A DNA stretch of 31,265 bases, taken from a virus. Below the pieces are notes generated by a model. It saw only the letters and a list, made by a program, of their open reading frames with translations. It had not been told where the DNA came from and ran no database searches. The stretch's first letter is position 1; each line of letters opens with the position of its first letter. Below are positions 21,961 through 28,693 of the stretch, one piece after another. Location: the IMG/VR virus record IMGVR_UViG_3300025127_000146, positions 1 through 31,265 of that record; one strand, given 5' to 3'. The position numbers were made by a program, and so were the translations under genes.

Positions 21961-22310
21961 GTCTTGCCAACGCACTGAAAAAGGCAGCATCAAAGACTCT
22001 GAGCAAACTTGGAGGTGATGTAACTATCAGACAGGTAACGGCTGGCAGTTATAACACAACCACTGGAGCTATTACAGAATCCACATCTGATACCACCGTC
22101 AAAGGGGCGTTAACAAATGTAAACAGATCTGAGGTAAATGATCTGATTGAATCCCAGGACAAGAGACTGACAATATCAGCAGGGGATTTGACCTTTGTAC
22201 CAACTACGAAAGATAGAGTTGTTATAAGCAGTGTTGAGTTTAAAATTATTCAAGTTGTGACAAATGAACAAAATAATACAGCAATAAGTTTTGATCTTAT
22301 CTTGAGGTAA
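21957..22310 (+). CDS. Head closure / head-tail joining protein
   Basis: The 117-residue protein has a helical N-terminus (SLANALKKAASKTLSKLG) followed by beta strands (DVTIRQVTAGSYNTTTGAIT, KRLTISAGDLTFVPTTKDRV), the layout of gp16/FII-type stopper proteins that close the portal after packaging. Position between the adaptor and the gp10-like neck protein fits. Confidence 0.75.
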   Translation: MSLANALKKAASKTLSKLGGDVTIRQVTAGSYNTTTGAITESTSDTTVKGALTNVNRSEVNDLIESQDKRLTISAGDLTFVPTTKDRVVISSVEFKIIQVVTNEQNNTAISFDLILR

Positions 22311-22312
22311 CT

Positions 22313-22651
22313 ATGGCAAGAGAAATAAATTTAACTGACATCGGTGATCATTTTGGTGAGAAGGTTCAAAAGACTGTCCGTAAAGCAACTTTCAAAGCAG
22401 AAAAAGACATAAAAGAATTTACACCAGTTGATACTAATAATTTAAGAAGTTCATTCCAAAGCGAAGTCAAGCCTTATATCGGTGAAGTCTTTACAAATGT
22501 AGAATATGCAGAGCCTGTTGCTTATGGAACTAACCTCCCTCCAAGCTGGGGTGGTCAATACAGAACAAGACAGCAGACAATTAAAGGTTATCCAGAACTT
22601 ATTGCAAAGCAACTGGAACAATTTATTGCAGATGAATTTAGGAGTTCATAA
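22313..22651 (+). CDS. HK97 gp10-like tail completion protein
   Basis: The 112-residue protein contains FKAEKDIKEFTPVDTNNLRS and NVEYAEPVAYGTNLP, the hallmark of the HK97 gp10-like family (T-P-V-D-T/G-x-L-R-x-S then Y-A-x-x-x-E/A-x-G). These proteins complete the tail or neck and join head and tail. Its stop shares a base with the next start. Confidence 0.88.
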   Translation: MAREINLTDIGDHFGEKVQKTVRKATFKAEKDIKEFTPVDTNNLRSSFQSEVKPYIGEVFTNVEYAEPVAYGTNLPPSWGGQYRTRQQTIKGYPELIAKQLEQFIADEFRSS

Positions 22652-23073
22652 TGGCAGCAATTGATTTGAACACTGTAAGATCAACGATTGAAGGAAGGCT
22701 TGCAACAGAACTTGCATCAAGTCCAGCTATTCCTGTTGTATTTAATAATATGGCATTTGATTCCACTACAGAAGATACTTTTGTTCAATGCCAGACAAGT
22801 TTTGGCTCTGGTAGTTATTTAACAATGGGTGGATCTGCTAATTCTACAAATAGTGTTGTTGGACTAATACTTTTAAATATATTTACAGAAGAAGGTATTG
22901 GGGCAGGGTCAAACCTTACGATTGGCAAAAGGTTGCGTGACCTCTACAATAATATTACAGTTTCAAATGTTATTTTTGATTCACCAATCGGGCCTGAAGT
23001 ATTAACATCAAGTCCCGAAGGTAAGTTTCAAACACAAATTAGGATAACTTTTGAAATATATGAGGATCTTTAA
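22651..23073 (+). CDS. Tail terminator protein (gpU-like)
   Basis: The 140-residue protein begins with helix ITVxxR-like IDLNTVRSTIEGRLATELAS, then strands IPVVFNNMAFDSTTEDTFVQ and a glycine-rich loop. It ends GKFQTQIRITFEIYEDL. This matches the alpha/beta pattern of tail terminators (gpU, DUF4128-like) which cap the tail tube at its head-proximal end. Position before the tail tube gene agrees. Confidence 0.8.
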   Translation: MAAIDLNTVRSTIEGRLATELASSPAIPVVFNNMAFDSTTEDTFVQCQTSFGSGSYLTMGGSANSTNSVVGLILLNIFTEEGIGAGSNLTIGKRLRDLYNNITVSNVIFDSPIGPEVLTSSPEGKFQTQIRITFEIYEDL

Positions 23074-23075
23074 TC

Positions 23076-23228
23076 ATGCCAAAACTTGAAATCACAGAAG
23101 AAATGCTTGACGCTATTGAAGCTGTCAAAGGTGTAAGAGATTCTAGAATGTGGGATCCTAATTGTAAAAGATATATGGAGAATCAAGAAAATTCAAAAAA
23201 AGATGTAAAAAAGACTGAAAAGAGTTAA
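23076..23228 (+). CDS. Small hypothetical protein (50 aa)
   Basis: ATG at 23076, two bases after the tail terminator stop, gives MPKLEITEEMLDAIEAVKGV and on to a Lys-rich end (KKDVKKTEKS). Acidic helix first, basic tail last. Function is unknown; its place between terminator and tube genes is common for tiny accessory ORFs. Confidence 0.6.
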   Translation: MPKLEITEEMLDAIEAVKGVRDSRMWDPNCKRYMENQENSKKDVKKTEKS

Positions 23229-23257
23229 TATATTTATAAATCTTTCTTTTTTTTGTT

Positions 23258-23677
23258 ATGGCTGCTGTAAAAGGTGATGTCGGTAAAATAATGTTCCATA
23301 ACGCTGCTGGAACAGAAGCTGATATATCAGGTCTTAGAAATTGGTCTTTATCAATTACTAAGGACACTCAAGAAACCACAGTTCAGGGTGATACTTCAAA
23401 AACTTTTGTTGGTGGCCTTATCTCTGGTGAAGGTTCAGCAACTCTCATTTATGACAATGCTGGTAACTCTGATTACTTGGCATTCGTTGAAGATATTTTA
23501 ACAACTGGTGATGCTGGTGATGCGTTGTTTGAGTTGTTTCCAGATAGTTCAGCAAGTGCTAAAAAATTTGGTTTTTCTGGAATAATTACAGGTGCTGAAT
23601 ATGGAGCAACAATTGGTGAGATCCAAGAAATAAGCATTTCTTTCCAGACAACAGGTGCAATCACTTCAGATATATAG
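23258..23677 (+). CDS. Major tail tube protein
   Basis: The 139-residue protein starts KGDVGKIMFHNAAGTEADIS then GLRNWSLSITKDTQETTVQG and DTSKTFVGGLISGEGSATLI, the pattern of small siphovirus tail tube proteins (W-S-L-x-x-x-x-D/x-x-T-x-x-G-D-x-x-K-x-F). It ends with a C-terminal strand (EIQEISISFQTTGAI). Its stop is TAG. Hexameric rings of this protein should form the tube. Confidence 0.88.
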   Translation: MAAVKGDVGKIMFHNAAGTEADISGLRNWSLSITKDTQETTVQGDTSKTFVGGLISGEGSATLIYDNAGNSDYLAFVEDILTTGDAGDALFELFPDSSASAKKFGFSGIITGAEYGATIGEIQEISISFQTTGAITSDI

Positions 23678-23707
23678 TAAATTTTAAATAACTAACCCCA
23701 CATAAAC

Positions 23708-24237
23708 ATGGCAACAAAAAGAACCGTTGATCTCATCACTGAGGCTTTCAGTGATGTAATGACCGCAAGAAGAAAATATGAACTAAAAAAACCTAATGGT
23801 GATTTATTAAAAGAAATATATTTTCCACCTTTAACAAGATTTGATAGAAAAAAAGCTCAAGTTGCTGCTGGTACAGATGATGCTTTGACAATATCTACAA
23901 GACTTCTTTGTCAAATCGCAGAAAATGAAGATGGATCTAAAGCGTTTGCTTCTGCTGATGCGGAAAATCTACAGAGATTTTTACCAGAAAGTGTATTGAA
24001 TGAACTTGAGCTATTTATGATGGATATACAAGTTGATTTAGATACAGCAAAAAACGAATCAGGCGAGATAACTGGTTAAACTTCGAGTTTTTTCTCGCAT
24101 CAGAATTAGGAAAATCTGTTGAAGAATTAAGGAAGTCAATGACAGAGGAAGAGCTTGTTCATTGGGCTGCATATTATGAAGTTAAAAATGACAGGGAAAA
24201 ACAAGAAATGAATCGTCAAAAGAACAAAACAAGGTAA
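23708..24237 (+). CDS. Tail assembly chaperone with -1 frameshift product
   Basis: The zero-frame product ends at 24079 (123 residues). A -1 slip at A AAA AAC (24049-24055) joins 23708-24055 to 24055-24237 and gives about 176 residues. The new frame reads RDNWLNFEFFLASELGKSVE, then ELRKSMTEEELVHWAAYYEV, a typical chaperone C-terminal extension. This mirrors lambda G and GT, where a minor frameshifted form binds the tape measure and the short form covers the rest. It sits between tube and tape measure, as expected. Confidence 0.9.
24049..24055 (+). promoter_or_regulatory. Programmed -1 frameshift slippery heptamer
   Basis: The heptamer A AAA AAC lies in frame (gcA AAA AAC), the X-XXY-YYZ form. 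The zero-frame stop follows 24 nt later and the -1 frame stays open to 24237. This is one of the strongest known bacterial -1 slippery sequences. Confidence 0.88.
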
Positions 24238-24262
24238 TATATAATAAAGGTTATTTGTATTT

Positions 24263-26161
24263 GTGGCACAATCAACAGTCAGATTAATAGTTGATGCACA
24301 AAATGCAATCAGACCACTGCAACGTGTAAATGAACAGACGAAAGCTTTAAGCAGTAGCACAAATAAATTAAAAGGAAGATTGGAAAACAGTGGGAAACAA
24401 TTTAATAAATTTGGAAATAATGCAAAAAAAGCGAGCGTTGGTGTAGGTGCTCTTACAAAAACTGTTCGTAATCTTGTTGCTGCTTTTGCAGTAATACAGA
24501 CTGCAAAGTTTGTTTTTTTTAAGACAGCAGAATTAGAAACACAGAGAGCAAGTCTTGAACAATTAACTGGATCACTTGAAAAAACTAATAAAATAATTTC
24601 TGACTTACAAGAATTTGGTGCTGTTACTCCTTTCACCAGTAGTGAATTGATAGAACAAACAAAAAGACTTAAAGCTTTCGGTTTTGAAACTGAGGAACTT
24701 GTCGACACTACAAAAAGACTTGCAGATGTAGCTGGTGCTACAGGTGCTGACTTAACAGGTATTGCCACAGCCTTTGGACAAATAAGAGCAAAAGGTAAAT
24801 TACAACAAGAAGAAAATTTACAGTTATTGGAAAGAGGAGTAAATATTACTGACGAACTGAAAAAGATAACCAAGTTGCAAGGTGATGAATTTGAATCTGC
24901 AATGCGTAAAGGAGAAATAGGCGCAGATCTTGCGAATCAAGCTTTAATTAATTTAACAAGTCAAGGAGCTATTTTTGCTGGTGGTGCTACAAAACAGGCA
25001 GACACTTTAAATGGTAAATTATCAACTTTACAAGATACGATTGACACACTTGCAAGAACCATTGGAACAGAACTTGAAGATGAAATTAAAGCAATATTAG
25101 ATATCAGTATTGCAGCTGTAAAACAAATATCACAACTCATTGAGAGTATTGGCCTTGTAAGTAAACTTGGCAAAAAAGATATGATTAAAATAGAAACAGA
25201 GGCAAGAACTTTTGCAACAGAGGAAGTAAGTAAAGATTTTGGTTTTTTTGAAAGAAGATTTAATAAAGATGCAAGAAAACAGTTTCAAGAAATATTTAAT
25301 TTAAAGAAAAAAGAACTTGTCACAAATGCACTTACAACAAAAGAATTAACAAAGCAAGAAAAAAAACAAAAAGATATAGAAAAAACTGTTGCGGATTCAA
25401 AAAAATTAGCAGGAGAAATTAAAAAAGATACAGAGGGTACAACAGTTGCTTTTACAGAATTAATTCCGATAACAAAAACTTTTAATGATGCTTTAGGTCA
25501 ATCTGATACTTTTCTAGATTCCATAAATGGAAGTGCTTTCCAATTGTCTGAAGGTATTTTTCAAATCACAAGTGAGGCAGATCAATTAAAAGAAAAATTC
25601 AATGAAATCGGGCAAAGTGTAGAGCAGGGAATAGTATCTGGTTTAACTGATGCTGTTATGGGAACAAAAACTCTAGCTGAAGCTGCAACAGGTGTTCTAA
25701 ACAATTTAAAAAGACAGTTGGTGGAAGTTGCCATGCAACGTGCGGTTTCTGGTATTGGTGACAGTATTGGTGGATTTCTAGGCGGATTATTTGGCGGAAG
25801 AAAAAAGAAAACTGCACCTTTTATTACTAATACTTTTCTTGGTGGAGGAGGCAGTAGCTTTTTAGGCTCTGGTCTTTCTAGTATATTTAGAGCTAATGGT
25901 GGGCCAGTTTCTGCTGGAAGATCTTATGTTGTAGGAGAACGAGGGCCTGAGTTATTTACTCCAAGATCATCAGGTATGGTTACAGCAAACGATAAAATAG
26001 GTGGAGGAACAACAAACATGGTTACAGTAAACGTAGATGCTTCGGGTTCTTCAGTACAGGGTAACAGTGCAGACGCACAGGCTTTAGGCGCAGCGATAGG
26101 GGCTGCTGTACAGGCACAACTGATAAAAGAAAAAAGACCTGGAGGTTTGTTAACTAGATAA
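24263..26161 (+). CDS. Tail tape measure protein
   Basis: The start is GTG at 24263, 632 residues. The N-terminal half is the tape-measure domain: ATGADLTGIATAFGQIRAKG, QEENLQLLERGVNIT and ANQALINLTSQGAIF. The middle is coiled coil (TKELTKQEKKQKDIEKTVAD). The end has the repeated family motif NGGPVSAGRSYVVGERGPEL followed by FTPRSSGMV. Tail length scales with this protein, at roughly 0.15 nm per residue, so a tail near 95 nm would be expected. It also is thought to pass into the host membrane at injection. Confidence 0.93.
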   Translation: MAQSTVRLIVDAQNAIRPLQRVNEQTKALSSSTNKLKGRLENSGKQFNKFGNNAKKASVGVGALTKTVRNLVAAFAVIQTAKFVFFKTAELETQRASLEQLTGSLEKTNKIISDLQEFGAVTPFTSSELIEQTKRLKAFGFETEELVDTTKRLADVAGATGADLTGIATAFGQIRAKGKLQQEENLQLLERGVNITDELKKITKLQGDEFESAMRKGEIGADLANQALINLTSQGAIFAGGATKQADTLNGKLSTLQDTIDTLARTIGTELEDEIKAILDISIAAVKQISQLIESIGLVSKLGKKDMIKIETEARTFATEEVSKDFGFFERRFNKDARKQFQEIFNLKKKELVTNALTTKELTKQEKKQKDIEKTVADSKKLAGEIKKDTEGTTVAFTELIPITKTFNDALGQSDTFLDSINGSAFQLSEGIFQITSEADQLKEKFNEIGQSVEQGIVSGLTDAVMGTKTLAEAATGVLNNLKRQLVEVAMQRAVSGIGDSIGGFLGGLFGGRKKKTAPFITNTFLGGGGSSFLGSGLSSIFRANGGPVSAGRSYVVGERGPELFTPRSSGMVTANDKIGGGTTNMVTVNVDASGSSVQGNSADAQALGAAIGAAVQAQLIKEKRPGGLLTR

Positions 26162-26737
26162 ATGGCAACTTTCCCTTCTATTCAGCCCACTTATGGGATG
26201 AGAAAAACAAGCGCACCAAGAATCAGGTCAACAAGACTTGGTGATGGGTATGAGTTCAGAGCATTGTTTGGGCTTCCACTGACTCAAGATCCAAAAATAT
26301 ATGACCTTACTTTCAATGTTTCAGAAACGCAATCTGATGTCATAGAAGGATTTTTGCGAAGTCGCGTAAATGATCAGGCAAGTTTTACCTTTACGCCTCC
26401 AGGCGAGGGCTTCACAAAAACAGGTACATATAGTCAAAGTGGAACTACTGTCACCATAACCATTACAAATCATGGTCTTGCAATCGGTGATGTCGTGACC
26501 ATTGACTACACTTCAACTGCAAGTGGTTCCCCTACAGATGGTGATTTTGCAATAGCCACAACTGCTGATGACAATACATTCACGGTGACGGCAGCTTCCT
26601 CTGCAACTGACAGTGGTAATGTATCGGTTACATTATCAGGGGCTGGAAAATTTGTCTGTCAATCATGGACAAAGACCATACCATATAACAACAGAGCAAT
26701 ATTAAACTGCACTTTCAGGGAGGTATTTGAACCGTAA
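26162..26737 (+). CDS. Minor tail protein M-like with inserted beta domain
   Basis: The 191-residue protein has gpM-like ends: GYEFRALFGLPLTQDPKIYD and FTPPGEG before, and GKFVCQSWTKTIPYNNRAIL after. Between them, about residues 80-155, lies a Thr/Ser-rich beta insert (YSQSGTTVTITITNHGLAIG then DVVTIDYTSTASGSPTDGDF) not present in lambda gpM. It should be part of the distal tail tip beside L. Confidence 0.85.
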   Translation: MATFPSIQPTYGMRKTSAPRIRSTRLGDGYEFRALFGLPLTQDPKIYDLTFNVSETQSDVIEGFLRSRVNDQASFTFTPPGEGFTKTGTYSQSGTTVTITITNHGLAIGDVVTIDYTSTASGSPTDGDFAIATTADDNTFTVTAASSATDSGNVSVTLSGAGKFVCQSWTKTIPYNNRAILNCTFREVFEP

Positions 26738-27316
26738 ATGGGATTACCTACAGCAGAACTACAGGCATTAACAAACAAATCTGTTATTGAACTTTATACA
26801 TTGACGTTGGTATCTGCATTACATGGATCAACCGATGTGACAAGGTTTCATTCGGGAGTTGGTATGAACAGTAACGCTTCTATAATTTGGCAAGGTAATA
26901 CTTATGATAAATTTCCAATACAAGCTGAAGGTTTTGAATATTCTGGCCGTGGGTCGCTTCCGAGACCGACCATAACAGTTTCAAATGTACTTGGAACTAT
27001 TACAGCATTGATGGCAACAGTAAATGCCACAACACCATTCAACGACCTACAGGGAGCAAAATTTGTACGCATACGCACTCTCAGCCAGTTCTTGGATGCT
27101 GCCAACTTTCCATCAAACCAAAATCCTTTCGGCACACCAGACAGCACGGCTGAACTGCCACAGGAAATTTATTTCATAAATAGAAAAATTGTAGAAAATA
27201 GAGATATTGTACAGTTTGAACTCGTATCAGCACTTGATCTTCAGGGAGTTCGTGCGCCAAAACGTCAGGTCACAAGAAAAGATTTCCCAGGTGTTGGTAC
27301 TTTTGTAAACGCATGA
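26738..27316 (+). CDS. Minor tail protein L-like, lacking the Cys-rich end
   Basis: The 192-residue protein has the gpL features VIELYTLTLVSALHGSTDVT, SIIWQGNTYDKFPIQAEGFE and GRGSLPRPTITVSNVLGTIT. It ends shortly after LDLQGVRAPKRQVTRKDFPG. In lambda L the region after this carries four Cys that hold an iron-sulphur cluster; here there is no Cys at all and the next gene begins by overlap. It probably is a natural short form of the tail-tip protein. Confidence 0.85.
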   Translation: MGLPTAELQALTNKSVIELYTLTLVSALHGSTDVTRFHSGVGMNSNASIIWQGNTYDKFPIQAEGFEYSGRGSLPRPTITVSNVLGTITALMATVNATTPFNDLQGAKFVRIRTLSQFLDAANFPSNQNPFGTPDSTAELPQEIYFINRKIVENRDIVQFELVSALDLQGVRAPKRQVTRKDFPGVGTFVNA

Positions 27317-28020
27317 CTTGGAAAACTGATGCTGCAAAACACGCTGAAGAATGTATGCCAAAGGAATCCTGTGGGTTGCTTGCAGTTATAAAAGGAAAGG
27401 AAACATATTGGCCTTGTAAAAATATTGCAGAATCTGGATTTGAATATTTTATTATCGACCCTGACGATTGGGCAGAATGTGAAGATACAGGAGAAATAAT
27501 CGGGATTGTTCATTCTCATCCTTATGAGCCACCACAACCATCTGATAATGACAAAGCAAGTTGTGAGTACTTAGATTTACCTTCTCATATCTATAGCGTA
27601 AGAATGAAAGAATGGTGTTCTTTTGAACCTAGTGGCTGGAAAGCACCTTCACTTATCGGTAGAAGTTTTATCTGGGGTGTACATGATTGCTGGTCAATCG
27701 TCACGGATTGGTTTAAAGAAACAAAAAACATCGATATTCCATATTGGAAAAGACCAAAAAAAATAAAAGATTTTATCAACAATCCAGAATTTGAATATGC
27801 ATTACCAAAATTAAAATTTATAAAACAAGATACTAAAGATAATATACAAGTTGGTGATGTTTTATTGTTTCAATCAACTTCAGGTAACTTAGATCATGTT
27901 GCAGTTTATATTGGTGATAATATGATTTTGAATCATAATATAAGAAGATTAAGTTGCCGAGAGCCTTTTGATTTAGGTTATCAGCAAGCACTTAGAGAGG
28001 TTTACAGGTATGCAGCTTAA
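27313..28020 (+). CDS. Tail assembly protein K-like: JAMM plus NlpC/P60
   Basis: The 235-residue protein fuses two domains. Residues 1-100 are JAMM/Mov34-like, with CMPKESCGLLAV supplying the Glu and IVHSHPYEPPQPSDNDKASC the H-x-H...S-x-x-D metal site. Residues 100-235 are NlpC/P60-like, with GVHDCWSIVTDWF (catalytic Cys), NLDHVAVYIGDN (His) and LNHNIRRLSCRE. As in lambda K it should act in tail-tip maturation and possibly in local peptidoglycan cleavage at entry. Overlaps L as ATGA. Confidence 0.92.
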   Translation: MTWKTDAAKHAEECMPKESCGLLAVIKGKETYWPCKNIAESGFEYFIIDPDDWAECEDTGEIIGIVHSHPYEPPQPSDNDKASCEYLDLPSHIYSVRMKEWCSFEPSGWKAPSLIGRSFIWGVHDCWSIVTDWFKETKNIDIPYWKRPKKIKDFINNPEFEYALPKLKFIKQDTKDNIQVGDVLLFQSTSGNLDHVAVYIGDNMILNHNIRRLSCREPFDLGYQQALREVYRYAA

Positions 28021-28693
28021 AACGATAAAAGTATATGGAAGATTAAGAAAATTTCTTGGTTCATCCTATTTTGAGGCAGCCGTATCAAGTCCAGCAGAGG
28101 CGATTCGTTTTTTGATGTGTAACTTTCCAGAAGTCGAGGCACACATGAGTCAGCAATATTACAAGGTAAAAATGAACAATATGGATGTTTCTCTTGATTT
28201 TTTATCCATGAGTGGAAAAGGTGATATTCAGATCATACCCATTGCAACAGGATCAATCCCTGCGATAGCTGCTGTTGTCGGTGGTATTGGTTCTGTTGCC
28301 ACTGCTGCGGTTGGTGCTGTTTCTGCGGTGGCTGGTGCTGCGATAACAACTGCTGCTGCCGTTGGTGGTGCGGTTGCCACTGTTGCCTCAACTGTTGCTG
28401 CTGTTCCAGTGGTTGGCAGTATCGCTACGGCTGTTGTCACGGATTTGGCAATAGGTGGTATAACTTCTTTATTAGCACCGACCCCTGCGCCTTTTGAATC
28501 TCCAGGTAATGTTGGTGCTTCAGAAGCAGATGGGGCATTAGATCCACAAATGGCAAACTCATACTCGTTTTCAGGCATCCAGAACGTCAGTGTCAGTGGT
28601 GTCAGCGTAGCCATAATATATGGAGAAGTGTTTACTGGTTCAGTGGTGATCAGTTCTGGAGTTGATACGGTACAGGTGGAGGGAACTACATAA
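28010..28693 (+). CDS. Tail assembly protein I-like
   Basis: The 227-residue protein starts like lambda I with a beta-grasp-type region (TIKVYGRLRKFLGSSYFEAA, SSPAEAIRFLMCNFPEVEAH). A long Ala/Gly/Val hydrophobic segment follows (residues about 80-150), then a beta C-terminus (VSVSGVSVAIIYGEVFTG). The hydrophobic part may insert in a membrane during infection or pack inside the tail tip. It overlaps K by 11 nt and the J start by one base. Confidence 0.85.
   Translation: MQLKTIKVYGRLRKFLGSSYFEAAVSSPAEAIRFLMCNFPEVEAHMSQQYYKVKMNNMDVSLDFLSMSGKGDIQIIPIATGSIPAIAAVVGGIGSVATAAVGAVSAVAGAAITTAAAVGGAVATVASTVAAVPVVGSIATAVVTDLAIGGITSLLAPTPAPFESPGNVGASEADGALDPQMANSYSFSGIQNVSVSGVSVAIIYGEVFTGSVVISSGVDTVQVEGTT

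Noticed and set aside
23229-23257. T-rich run before the tail tube gene as a terminator
   Set aside because: There is no stable hairpin in front of the T run and the operon clearly continues.
24136-24873. A 245-codon minus-strand ORF opposite the tape measure gene
   Set aside because: It is antisense to a clear tape measure gene, Ser/Cys/Leu-rich in the manner of shadow frames, and crosses the chaperone end.
28228-28614. A 128-codon minus-strand ORF opposite gpI
   Set aside because: It is the low-complexity complement of the Ala/Gly/Val-rich segment of the gpI-like gene.
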